Assembly (NCBI GenBank): GCA_016874935.1
Contig: VGSS01000008.1
Location: forward strand, 1 to 46,595
DNA: 46,595 nt
Direction of reading: 5' to 3'
Source: Deltaproteobacteria bacterium
GTDB lineage: Bacteria; Desulfobacterota; BSN033; UBA1163
The notes beneath the pieces are model-generated. The model saw nothing but the letters and a program-made list of their open reading frames with translations. It was not told where the DNA came from and searched no databases. Numbering within the stretch: the first letter of the stretch is position 1; the number at the start of each line of letters is the position of its first letter. The position numbers and the translations under genes are program-made. Positions 33,795 through 41,681 of this stretch are shown in pieces.

Positions 33795-34238
33795 ATGAGA
33801 ATTTCTACTAAAATTAGGTGTGGGGCGAGGACGATTCTTGAACTTGCCTCCCGTTATGGGGAGGGGCCCATCGATTTGAAAGAGATCTCCAAAAAAGAGA
33901 ATATCTCTTTGAAGTATCTCGAACAGGTCATCATTCCCCTTAGAACAGCCGGTCTTGTGAAATCCATCCGTGGTTCAAAAGGAGGATATTCTTTGGCAAA
34001 ACCGCCTTCCGAAATCTGTCTCAATGATGTAGTCGAAATCCTGGACGGAACAAACCAACTCATTGAATGCTTACAAGATCCAAAAGGCTGCAAGAAAGCT
34101 CCTTTTTGTGTGACCAGGGATATCTGGAAGGAAGCTTCCGAAGCGATGAATAAAATCTTCCGTTCCATTACTTTTGAAGAGATGGTGAATCGAAAAAAGG
34201 AGAAGGAGGGACAGTCCCCCCCAATGTATCAGATATGA
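33795..34238 (+). CDS. Rrf2-family regulator with Fe-S-type cysteines
   Basis: 147 residues. Winged-helix N terminus (RISTKIRCGARTILELASRY, SLKYLEQVIIPLRTAGLVKS, GSKGGYSLAKPP) is typical of Rrf2/IscR. Three cysteines in ECLQDPKGCKKAPFCVTRDI match the [2Fe-2S]-binding loop of IscR-like sensors, so it probably senses iron-sulfur or redox status. In related genomes this regulator precedes a cysteine desulfurase and mnmA; here it is followed by a repeat and an mnmA remnant. A TTGACA at 33727 may be part of its promoter. Confidence 0.88.
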   Translation: MRISTKIRCGARTILELASRYGEGPIDLKEISKKENISLKYLEQVIIPLRTAGLVKSIRGSKGGYSLAKPPSEICLNDVVEILDGTNQLIECLQDPKGCKKAPFCVTRDIWKEASEAMNKIFRSITFEEMVNRKKEKEGQSPPMYQI

Positions 34239-34251
34239 AAGGAAATTCTAA

Positions 34252-34363
34252 AGGGAACCTCTAATAATTCCAAATTCGTCACTCCTGCAAAAGCAGGAGT
34301 CCAGTGATTTCATGAAGTTCTGGATTCCGGCTTTCGCCGGAATGACATTTTTAGAGGAACCCT
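34252..34363. repeat. GTCACTCC/GGAATGAC palindromic element with AGGGAACCTCTAA arms
   Basis: Arms agggaacctctaa (34252-34264) and ttagaggaaccct (34351-34363) are inverted with two mismatches. Inside are cactcctgcaaaagcaggag and ccggctttcgccgg hairpins. A further 10-bp inverted repeat aaattctaag (34364-34373)/cttagaattt (34411-34420) follows. Confidence 0.7.
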
Positions 34364-34426
34364 AAATTCTAAGCGCGAGATTTTAGATATTAGATTCTTA
34401 CGCGTAAAGTCTTAGAATTTATCTCT

Positions 34427-34487
34427 AACGATAAAGGTTGTATCCGGAATTCCGTTTCACTTCACTCCGGATACAACCTTTATTGTT
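34427..34487. repeat. Long 22-bp hairpin at the breakpoint of mnmA
   Basis: Arms at 34427-34448 and 34466-34487 (core ataaaggttgtatccgga / tccggatacaacctttat) pair over 22 positions with one mismatch and a 17-base loop. There is no T run, so it is not a simple terminator. Homology to MnmA begins directly after it. Confidence 0.75.
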
Positions 34488-34488
34488 A

Positions 34489-35186
34489 TGTTTTATTCCC
34501 GAGGCCTCCTATCATTATTTTTTATCCGAGAGGCTAAAAGAGGAGATCACGTCCGGGCCTATCCTTGACAGGGAGGGAAATGTCCTTGGAAAGCATAAGG
34601 GGATCCCTTTCTATACGATCGGACAGAGAAGGGGGCTCCGTATTGCAAAGGGAAAGCCCCTCTACGTGATCGGAATAGACCGTGAGAAGAACGCTGTCAT
34701 TGTGGGAGAGGAGAGAGAGGTTTATGGGGATGCTTTCATAGTTCATTCCGTCAACTGGATTCGACCTCCCCAAATGGCTTTCCCCATTTCTTGCAAAGTA
34801 AACCTTAACGTTGCAATAAAAAGGGAGGTGGGCATGCTTCCAATCCTTTACAATTGCGGATCATTTATATGTTTTATGGGAAACAGTCGATGTCACCTGA
34901 GGTGGCCTTGGACGTATGCTTGAAACCTGAGCAGCAAAACGAGAAAAGGTGCCGCTGCAAAGGCTTGGGAAGTTTCGCTTCCCGTATCCGCCCAGCATAC
35001 CCACCTCCCTTTTTGTATGATATTTACGCAACTGCAAAGTAAAGATACGATACAACCACTCCGGTGCAGAGGCCATCCTCTTTCCCATGAGAGAGGATGT
35101 AGTGGAAGTGAATCTTAAGACTCCGCAGAAGGCCATCACTCCCGGCCAGGCCACTGTCTTCTATGACGGGGAAGTTGTTCTCGGAG
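34489..35186 (+). pseudogene. mnmA: tRNA 2-thiouridylase MnmA remnant (C-terminal part, interrupted)
   Basis: From 34489 the frame reads LCFIPEASYHYFLSERLKEE, TSGPILDREGNVLGKHKG, FYTIGQRRGLRIAKGKPLYV and ends …FPISCKV at about 34800, all MnmA-like. The next MnmA residues, KIRYNHSGAEAILFPMRE and KAITPGQATVFYDGEVVLG, continue only at 35041-35186 in another frame. A 241-bp insertion separates them (see the element at 34803). The N-terminal two-thirds, with the PP-loop and catalytic Cys, are missing upstream of the hairpin at 34427. It cannot make a functional enzyme. If a desulfurase once lay between the Rrf2 gene and this one, it has been deleted too (inference). Confidence 0.85.
34803..35032. 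mobile_element. MITE-like palindromic insertion with 11-bp target duplication
   Basis: tgcaaagtaaa occurs at 34792-34802 and again at 35033-35043, framing 230 bp. The insert has inverted ends: aaaaagggaggtgggcatgc near the left and gcatacccacctcccttttt near the right, with gttgc outside both. Taking out the insert and one duplicate rejoins the MnmA reading frame exactly (SCKV-KIRYNH). It encodes no protein, so it moved with a transposase supplied elsewhere. Confidence 0.85.
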
Positions 35187-35342
35187 AATCAGAAGATCGA
35201 AACCTTTTCACAGGCAGGAGATTTCCTATTGAAGACCGTCCGCTATCCCGGCCCTGTTTCTCTTCTGAGGGGAGAGGCCGATGGGACAGAGATGGAGAAG
35301 GCAGCCTCCATCACTGCCCGCTACAGCAAGGCGAAGGGGTAA
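35187..35342 (+). pseudogene. C-terminal fragment of a second tRNA-thiolation-like (NFACT-R-like) protein
   Basis: In a third frame, directly abutting the mnmA remnant, 51 codons read NQKIETFSQAGDFLLKTVRY, PGPVSLLRGEADGTEMEK, AASITARYSKAKG and stop at 35342. The pattern GDxLLKxxxxPGPxxLLxG…AAxITARYSKAK resembles the C-terminal domain of PP-loop/NFACT-R tRNA-modification proteins. The rest of the gene is absent. The family call is tentative; the codon pattern and clean end support a real former gene end. Confidence 0.45.
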
Positions 35343-35513
35343 CTGGTCGCTCTAACTTTTTTGGCGGGTGTAGATCGTTTTGTAGCGTTTGTTATCTACA
35401 GCGATACAACTGGCGCATTCTTCCGAAGAGAGATCATTGAAGGAAAGAAAATATCTTGTTTTTTTTTGATTTTTCACATATATTTGTCCAAAAATTTGAG
35501 GGGGGGTTCTTAT

Positions 35514-35846
35514 ATGGAGATAAACGTAAGGAAAGAAAAGAATATTTCCATTGTTTCAGTAACGGAAAGGATGGATGCGGTGACAACCCCTGAATTTGAA
35601 AAGAGTATGTCGGATTTAATATCAAAAGGAGAAAAGACTTTCCTGATTAACTTTTCCGCACTTGACTATATCAGCAGTGCCGGTCTCAGAAGCATCCTGA
35701 CTATCGCAAAGCGGTTAAAAGGAGAAAATGGTGAGATCCTCTTTTCAGGTCTGAAGGGAACTGTGGAAGAAGTGTTTAAAATCTCGGGTTTTTACTCTAT
35801 CCTTAAAATTTTTGAGTCCGAAGAGGCGGCTCTACTTAAACTTTAA
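35514..35846 (+). CDS. Anti-sigma-factor antagonist (STAS domain)
   Basis: 110 residues from ATG 35514, with GAGGGGGGG a few bases upstream. It is a single STAS domain like SpoIIAA/RsbV: NISIVSVTERMDAVTTPEFE at the N terminus and the phosphorylation loop LDYISSAGLRSILTI (Ser54/Ser55). In partner switching the unphosphorylated antagonist binds the kinase/anti-sigma protein, which is encoded 4 bases downstream. First gene of the exporter operon. The SpoIIE-type phosphatase that would dephosphorylate it could be the truncated gene at 45752, or another elsewhere. Confidence 0.9.
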   Translation: MEINVRKEKNISIVSVTERMDAVTTPEFEKSMSDLISKGEKTFLINFSALDYISSAGLRSILTIAKRLKGENGEILFSGLKGTVEEVFKISGFYSILKIFESEEAALLKL

Positions 35847-35850
35847 AGCG

Positions 35851-36267
35851 ATGAATGTCCTTTCGACGATAAAGGTTCCAGCTAAGCTTGAATATCTTCA
35901 CCGGATTATGGATGGTATATCTCAATGCGCCAGAGAACTGGGATTTGACCAGAAGAGGATCAGCGAAATAGAGTTGGCTGGCGAAGAGGCTTTAGTCAAT
36001 ATCTTCAATTATGCCTATCAGGGTAATGTGGGAGATGTGGAAGTTATTTGTAAACTTGATCGAAATGAAAGATTGATTATTGAGATCATAGATTCTGGCA
36101 CCCCCTTTAATCTCCTCTCCATTGAAGAACCGGACACTACAGTTGATATTTCCGAGCGCCGGATCGGCGGGCTTGGTGTATTTCTTGTTAAAAAACTCAC
36201 GGATGATGTTCAGTGCCGACGTGAAGGAGAAAAGAATATATTGACTTTAATCATTAATAAAAAATAG
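35851..36267 (+). CDS. RsbW-like anti-sigma factor/serine kinase (HATPase)
   Basis: 138 residues from ATG 35851. GHKL ATPase fold: N-box ELAGEEALVNIFNYAYQG, G1 box IEIIDSGTPFNL, G2 box RRIGGLGVFLVKKL. Proteins of this size and type phosphorylate the STAS antagonist on Ser and hold a target protein inactive. No sigma-B-type factor lies nearby, so the controlled partner may be something else, for instance the PAS-adaptor protein or a distant sigma factor. Close spacing (4 bases) to the STAS gene and 38 bases to the next one support one operon. Confidence 0.9.
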   Translation: MNVLSTIKVPAKLEYLHRIMDGISQCARELGFDQKRISEIELAGEEALVNIFNYAYQGNVGDVEVICKLDRNERLIIEIIDSGTPFNLLSIEEPDTTVDISERRIGGLGVFLVKKLTDDVQCRREGEKNILTLIINKK

Positions 36268-36305
36268 GATGGATTTATAAAACCGACGGAGGAGGGAGGA
36301 AGATT

Positions 36306-37835
36306 ATGAGTGATTTTTGGACTTTTCCAAGAAGATTCATAGCCATTCTCTTTGTTCTTTTGCTTACTTCTCCCGCCTTTGGTCAGGATCAAAAGAAAAA
36401 CGTCGGGAAGTTGACCCTTGCGGATTCCGTTGTCCTCGCCCTCCAGAATAACCTCGATGTAAAAAACGCCTTTCTGGATCGAATTGTTCAAAAATTCAAC
36501 CTCAAAGTGGAAGAAAATAAATTCTATCCTCAATCTTCCATTGCTCTATCGAGCAAACTTAATTCAAATTATAGCACTAATGGAAGAGACACCGGTGCCA
36601 ATCAGAGCAATAGCTATACGGCTTCGCTTTTGGTTCCCACGGGAGGGACATTCAGCTTTACCTGGGATTACAGTGCTGCGAAGACGGATTTTGGACAGGA
36701 CACTGTTTATAATCCATCTTGGAACTTAAGCTTTGTCCAGCCTCTCTTAAAAGGAGGAGGAATAGAGGGAGAAGGGATCAAGGTGGCGACTGCCTCTTTA
36801 AGGATTGCAAGGATCAACGAGGAAATGAATGTCCTTGGCCTAAAAAGCACGTTGACTAACATCGTCAATTCTACCATCCAGGCCTACAGAAGCTACATAC
36901 AGTCTCTACGACAACTTGAGATCAGCAAAAGATCGCTGGCAATGGCTAAAAAGCTCTATGAAATAAACAAGGCCTTGGTCGAGGCCGGTAGAATGGCCGA
37001 AGTAGAAATCGTTCAGACGGAGGCGGATATTGCCAACAGGGAATTAGGAATTCTTCAAGCTGAAAATAGCCTACAATCTGCACGATTGGCATTGATCCAA
37101 ATTCTAAACATGGAGCGAGAGACTCTCTTCGAGCCAATCGAGGAAACGGAGGCCAGAGTCATTCCTCCTTCCTTTGAAGGGGCGTTGAAAATCGCTTTGA
37201 ATAACAGACCTGATTATCTTCAAGTCTTAAAAGAAGTAGAAGTATCAAGGTTGAATTTCGTCGTTGCCAAAAGGAACCGTCTCTGGGATCTCTCTCTCGA
37301 AGGAGGTACAAAGCGGAATCTGAGCGGTTCCAGTTATGGTTCTACCCTTGAATCGGCTGGCAGACTTGGAAAGACCGACTGGAACGTTGGGGTAAGGCTT
37401 ACGATTCCCTTCCGGGACCTGACGATTGAACAGGCGTATGTGAGCGCAAAAGTAGCGATGGAAAAATCAGACTTGAATCTTAAGAAGCTTGGGATCAATA
37501 TCGGGATAGAGGTGCAGAATGCCATTAGAGATGTGGAGATAAAATTTAAGCAGATGCAGTTGGCTAAACAGGCGACCACGTTGGTTCAGAAGAAATTGGA
37601 GATTGAAGAGGAGAAATTAAAAGTAGGGCGAACCACAAACTTTCAATTGCTGAGCTTTCAGAGTGATCTGGTCAATGCTCAAGTGAGCGAACTTGGTGCA
37701 ATCATCGATTACCTTAATTCACTTACCAATCTTGACCAGATCCTTGGGACGACACTGATGACCTGGAAGATTGAGGTCAAGAGAGAGGATGAAGAGGTGA
37801 AACTGCCAAACTCCGAGAAGAAAGTTGCTCGATAA
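36306..37835 (+). CDS. TolC-family outer-membrane channel
   Basis: 509 residues behind GGAGGGAGGAAG. A Sec signal (AILFVLLLTSPAFGQ) precedes two OEP repeats with long heptad-rich helices (LRIARINEEMNVLGLKSTLT, LAMAKKLYEINKALVEAGRM, KLEIEEEKLKVGRTTNFQLL). The segment DSVVLALQNNLDVKNAFLD at the N terminus and LNSLTNLDQILGTT at the C terminus are typical. It forms the outer-membrane exit of a tripartite pump with the adaptor and ATPase/permease encoded next. Eleven bases separate it from the adaptor gene. Confidence 0.92.
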   Translation: MSDFWTFPRRFIAILFVLLLTSPAFGQDQKKNVGKLTLADSVVLALQNNLDVKNAFLDRIVQKFNLKVEENKFYPQSSIALSSKLNSNYSTNGRDTGANQSNSYTASLLVPTGGTFSFTWDYSAAKTDFGQDTVYNPSWNLSFVQPLLKGGGIEGEGIKVATASLRIARINEEMNVLGLKSTLTNIVNSTIQAYRSYIQSLRQLEISKRSLAMAKKLYEINKALVEAGRMAEVEIVQTEADIANRELGILQAENSLQSARLALIQILNMERETLFEPIEETEARVIPPSFEGALKIALNNRPDYLQVLKEVEVSRLNFVVAKRNRLWDLSLEGGTKRNLSGSSYGSTLESAGRLGKTDWNVGVRLTIPFRDLTIEQAYVSAKVAMEKSDLNLKKLGINIGIEVQNAIRDVEIKFKQMQLAKQATTLVQKKLEIEEEKLKVGRTTNFQLLSFQSDLVNAQVSELGAIIDYLNSLTNLDQILGTTLMTWKIEVKREDEEVKLPNSEKKVAR

Positions 37836-37846
37836 GGGGTAGAGAG

Positions 37847-39622
37847 ATGTCACCCACAGAGATGGTTTACAAAAATATTCTCGAAAATATGAGCGATGGG
37901 GTTATGACCATTGGGCTCGATGGTCGAATCATGACCTTTAACAGCGCTGCAGAAAAAATTCTTAATCTCAAGCGAGAGGACGCCCTGAATCGGTCTTTTG
38001 GAGAAGTCTTTTTAATGAGAGAGGGAAACGACGACTTTAACCAGATGATTCTCAATGCCGTCTATGAGTCGGAAAAAATCCACAATGCCGTCGTAAGCTA
38101 TAATACCGGGGAGAAAATTTTGACCCTTGTGGTCACCGCATCTTTTCTCCAGTCCTATGAGGTGGGGGAAAGGAAGAATGTGGCCGTCATCGTCGTCTTC
38201 AACGACATAACGGAAGTCGAACGACTACGCATTGCTGAGGTGCAGCTTACCGAAGAGCTGAGGGGAAAGCACAAGGAACTCCAGAATGCCTATCTCGAGC
38301 TTGAAGATACAAATAAAAACTTACATACAGCTCTCAAAAAGGTGCAGGTCGTCCGCATCTTTGCAACCGTTTTCGTCATCCTCTTTTTCCTCTCTCTTGG
38401 ATTTTTCGTATGGAAAAGGGCTTCTTCTCCTCTCCAATGGCTTGCAAGGGAGATACCCACAGCCGGAAGGGATGTGGCCATGGTGAAGAGCTTTGTAGTC
38501 ACACCAGGGCCTGTATCGAACAGTATTGCTCTAAAAGGGACTCTGAAACCAATAAAGATAGTCAATATCACGAGTCCCTTCAATGGAACAGTAAAGGAAA
38601 AGTTTTTTGAGTATGGACAGACGGTGAGGAAAGGGGATTTGCTTCTGAGGATGGATACATCTGAAACAGAGCTGAAGCTCAGAGAGGCGAAAATTGTATA
38701 TATCAAAGCCGACGATAGGCTAAAGGAATTGACGGACTGGGAGAGCGGTGATGAGGTATCAAAGGCAAAACGTTCTGTTACCAAAGCGAAACTGAGCTTG
38801 GATATACAGAAAAAGATTCTTGAGGAAACCGAGGCACTCTTTAAAAAAGGGATTGTTCCGGCCACAGAGTATGAGAACGCCAAACAGCAGTTTACGAGTA
38901 CAAAGATGGATTATGAGTCTGCCGAGCTTGAACTTAAAAGTACCATCGCCAAAGGTCAAGGAGATAATCTGAACATAGCTAATTTTGAGTTGGAAAATGC
39001 CAGGCAGAAATTAAAGGAACTCGAAATGCAACTCAAGCAATCCGATATCTATGCTCCTGTTTCTGGGACCATCATCCTTACCGAACTCGCTGACAAAGAG
39101 AAGAAAGGGAAAGCCATTGAAAAAGGGGCTTCCTTCTCTCAAGGGGAAATTCTCTTATCCATTGGAGATGCCGAAGGATTGTCGGTGACAACGAATGTGG
39201 ACGAAATAGAGGTCACAAGAATTAAAAAGGGCCAGGAGGTGAGGGTTACAGGAGATGCCTTTCCTGAGATACTTAAAGGAAAGGTTTTCCATATCTCATC
39301 ACAGGCCGGGAAGGGAGAAGGAGAAAGGAAGACCCCATCTTTTGAATTAAGTGTTGCGATAGATAAACTCTCACCAGAACAGAGGGAAAAGATCCGCTTG
39401 GGTATGTCAGCCAATATGGAGATATTAATCTATAACAACCCCAATGCTCTCCTTGTTCCGATTCATGCTGTGAAAATAGAAGGGAAAGATCGCTACGTTA
39501 TGGTGACAGATAAGAGCACGAAGGAATTGAAGAAAGTGAAAGTTGAAACAGGTGTAACAACCCTCGACTCAGTTGAGATTACGAAAGGACTGAGCAGTGG
39601 GGATGGGATCGCCCTCTATTAA
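37847..39622 (+). CDS. PAS-domain/membrane-fusion-protein hybrid (MacA/HlyD-type adaptor)
   Basis: 591 residues with an unusual order. Residues 1-125 are a PAS domain (YKNILENMSDGVMTIGLDGR, FNSAAEKILNLKREDALNRS, VVFNDITEVERLR); 126-165 form a coiled coil; 167-189 are a transmembrane helix (IFATVFVILFFLSLGFFVW); 210-591 are a periplasmic adaptor with lipoyl half ITSPFNGTVKEKFFEYGQTV, an alpha-hairpin (about 270-405), the second lipoyl half DIYAPVSGTIILTEL and the beta-barrel/membrane-proximal end. Ordinary MacA has only a short cytoplasmic N terminus. Here the sensor would sit in the cytoplasm and the adaptor in the periplasm, so ligand or redox state could gate the pump or be reported from it. 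The reading frame is continuous, with no sign of fusion by sequence error. Confidence 0.92.
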   Translation: MSPTEMVYKNILENMSDGVMTIGLDGRIMTFNSAAEKILNLKREDALNRSFGEVFLMREGNDDFNQMILNAVYESEKIHNAVVSYNTGEKILTLVVTASFLQSYEVGERKNVAVIVVFNDITEVERLRIAEVQLTEELRGKHKELQNAYLELEDTNKNLHTALKKVQVVRIFATVFVILFFLSLGFFVWKRASSPLQWLAREIPTAGRDVAMVKSFVVTPGPVSNSIALKGTLKPIKIVNITSPFNGTVKEKFFEYGQTVRKGDLLLRMDTSETELKLREAKIVYIKADDRLKELTDWESGDEVSKAKRSVTKAKLSLDIQKKILEETEALFKKGIVPATEYENAKQQFTSTKMDYESAELELKSTIAKGQGDNLNIANFELENARQKLKELEMQLKQSDIYAPVSGTIILTELADKEKKGKAIEKGASFSQGEILLSIGDAEGLSVTTNVDEIEVTRIKKGQEVRVTGDAFPEILKGKVFHISSQAGKGEGERKTPSFELSVAIDKLSPEQREKIRLGMSANMEILIYNNPNALLVPIHAVKIEGKDRYVMVTDKSTKELKKVKVETGVTTLDSVEITKGLSSGDGIALY

Positions 39623-39639
39623 TGTAAATTTCATGAGAA

Positions 39640-39737
39640 AATTCCAATCACCAAATAACCCAATTATACTTGGTTATTTGAATTTGGATATTGATTATTA
39701 TTTGGTTATTGGCGCTTGGTTATTGGATATTTACTCC
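39640..39737. repeat. AT-rich TTGGTTATT repeats
   Basis: caaataacc (39652-39660) pairs with ggttatttg (39672-39680), and ttggttattgg occurs twice more downstream. It separates the adaptor from the ATPase gene by 155 bases. No promoter can be named with confidence. Confidence 0.5.
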
Positions 39738-39777
39738 CTTTGTTTCATAAGCTTGCTATTTAATAGGAACACTTGCC

Positions 39778-40443
39778 ATGCTGAATATTGTAGAAATCCA
39801 TAAGACTTATCAAATTGGTCCTACCGAGATTAAGGTTTTGAGGGGGATCACCCTGACGGTGGAGAAGGGTGAGATGCTTGCCATCATTGGGCCTTCTGGA
39901 AGCGGTAAATCGACCCTGATGAACATGATTGGTCTTTTAGAACAGCCCACCTCAGGCTCTTATTTCATCGAAGGGAAAAAGATTAGTTACGATAATGACC
40001 GAGAACTTTCAAAGATCAGGAACCAGAAGATAGGCTTTGTATTCCAATCATACCATCTTCTCCCACGACTCACTGCCATGGACAATGTCGGTATTCCGCT
40101 TGTTTATCGAGATATGAAGGAAAAAGAGATCAAAGAGAGAGCAAAAGAGTATTTAAAGAAAGTTGAGGTGGAAGACAGGGCGCAACACAAACCTAATGAG
40201 CTCTCAGGAGGTCAGCAGCAGAGAGTTGCGATAGCCCGCGCCCTAATTGGGGACCCGGCCCTTGTCCTTGCTGATGAACCCACAGGGGCGCTCGATAGCC
40301 GCACCGGCCAGGAGATTATGAGTCTTTTTAAGAGATTAAATGAAGAGGAAGACATCACTATCATCATCATCACACACGACCCTAAAATTGCCCTTCAGTG
40401 CAAACGAAAGGTCGAATTAAAGGACGGAGTCATTGTGGGTTGA
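39778..40443 (+). CDS. MacB/LolD-type ABC transporter ATP-binding protein
   Basis: 221 residues. Walker A GPSGSGKSTLMNMI, Q-loop FVFQSYHLLPRLTAMDNV, signature NELSGGQQQRVAIARAL, Walker B LVLADEPTGALD, H-loop IIIITHDP. This is the mechanotransmission ABC class (MacB, LolD, FtsE). It energises the permease encoded 55 bases downstream. ATG 39778 has no strong ribosome site (cttgcc), so expression may rely on the upstream transcript. Confidence 0.93.
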   Translation: MLNIVEIHKTYQIGPTEIKVLRGITLTVEKGEMLAIIGPSGSGKSTLMNMIGLLEQPTSGSYFIEGKKISYDNDRELSKIRNQKIGFVFQSYHLLPRLTAMDNVGIPLVYRDMKEKEIKERAKEYLKKVEVEDRAQHKPNELSGGQQQRVAIARALIGDPALVLADEPTGALDSRTGQEIMSLFKRLNEEEDITIIIITHDPKIALQCKRKVELKDGVIVG

Positions 40444-40498
40444 TGTACTTTTTGACTCTCCCTTGACGGGGGTGTGTTCCAGGGCGGGGCGAAGCACA

Positions 40499-41674
40499 AT
40501 GATTATTAAAGCAAACATCAAAGAAGCTCTCCGAAGTTTATTGACTGGCAAGCAGCGAACCATCCTGGCCCTTATTGGCATTGTCATCGGGATTGCTTCT
40601 GTCATCGGAATGATATCCATCGGTACAATTGTGCAGCATGAGGCCCTCAGACAGTTTGAAGATATGGGAGTCGATATCCTAACGGTCAGAAAAGAATTTG
40701 ATGAAAAAAACAAGGCAGCAAAGTTCAAACTTTCCGACATCCTCGAGCTTAAAAACTACAGTCCTATTATTTTAGAAGTGGCTCCCTATATATCCTCAGG
40801 CACCACATTCTCCTATGGCGGGAAGACCATGTACATCGATATGATGGGGGTTACTGAATCCTTTTTCGATTTGAATAAGCTCAACTTGCAGGGCGGTCGT
40901 TTCATATCGGATCTTGATGAACACAGGTTTTTCTGTGTGATTGGTTCAGAAATAGCTCAGTTTTTAAGAAAGGCTGGTTTTGAGAATCCGTTAGGCCAGC
41001 AATTTGCGTCTGGTGAACGCATCTATACCATTGTGGGGATACTGAAGGCGATCTCCGAAGGTGGGGGGATAAGGCCAGGAAATATCAATATGTCAGTCAT
41101 CACCCATATTACCACTGCCGTAAGGGTTCAGGAAGGGGAGATCGAATCCTTCATGGCCCGGGTAGGTCCTCAAAGCCCATCGCAGATAAAAGCCGAGATC
41201 CAAAACTATTTCAGCAAGAAGGCAAAAGGGCTCAATTTGAAATTACGGACAGCAGAGGAGTTAATCGCACAGATGGAAAAACAGATGCAACTTTTCACCC
41301 TTCTTCTGGGAGCGATCGGCAGCATTTCACTCATTGTGGGGGGTATCGGCGTCATGAACGTGATGCTTATATCCGTAGCAGAAAGAAGAAAGGAGATAGG
41401 CATCCGTAGAGCCCTGGGAGCACAGAGGTTCGATATTCAGAGCCAGTTCATTATGGAATCGGTTGTCCTCTGTCTGGTTGGAGGGTTCATCGGAATAGGA
41501 CTGGGCATTGTGATTTCATATGTATTTTCGTACTTTGTTAAATGGGAATTCATGATGTCAAAATCTGCAATTATGTTAGGGGTTGGAGTAGCTACTGCGG
41601 TGGGTGTCTTTTTCGGTTTTTATCCTTCACGGTCTGCTGCGAGGCTTGATCCTATTGCCGCCCTGCGATCGTAA
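40499..41674 (+). CDS. MacB-type ABC transporter permease (FtsX domain)
   Basis: 391 residues from ATG 40499 (a longer frame from 40433 is not family-like). The N-terminal segment IIKANIKEALRSLLTGKQRT with TILALIGIVIGIASVIGMIS is the first helix of MacB, then a periplasmic domain of about 220 residues, then FtsX helices with ISLIVGGIGVMNVMLISVAE, RRKEIGIRRALGAQ and GVFFGFYPSRSAARLDPIAA. MacB-type pumps do not move substrate across the inner membrane; they push periplasmic cargo through TolC. Cargo could be the small secreted proteins encoded downstream (inference). Confidence 0.92.
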   Translation: MIIKANIKEALRSLLTGKQRTILALIGIVIGIASVIGMISIGTIVQHEALRQFEDMGVDILTVRKEFDEKNKAAKFKLSDILELKNYSPIILEVAPYISSGTTFSYGGKTMYIDMMGVTESFFDLNKLNLQGGRFISDLDEHRFFCVIGSEIAQFLRKAGFENPLGQQFASGERIYTIVGILKAISEGGGIRPGNINMSVITHITTAVRVQEGEIESFMARVGPQSPSQIKAEIQNYFSKKAKGLNLKLRTAEELIAQMEKQMQLFTLLLGAIGSISLIVGGIGVMNVMLISVAERRKEIGIRRALGAQRFDIQSQFIMESVVLCLVGGFIGIGLGIVISYVFSYFVKWEFMMSKSAIMLGVGVATAVGVFFGFYPSRSAARLDPIAALRS

Positions 41675-41681
41675 AAGGGAG

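Noticed and set aside
34438-34923. Intact 161-residue gene
   Set aside because: Its start lies within the hairpin and its last 40 residues are encoded by the inserted element; only the middle is MnmA.
40433-40498. Extra 22 residues at the start of the MacB permease
   Set aside because: Not hydrophobic or conserved-looking; MIIKANIKEA at 40499 is the normal MacB N terminus.
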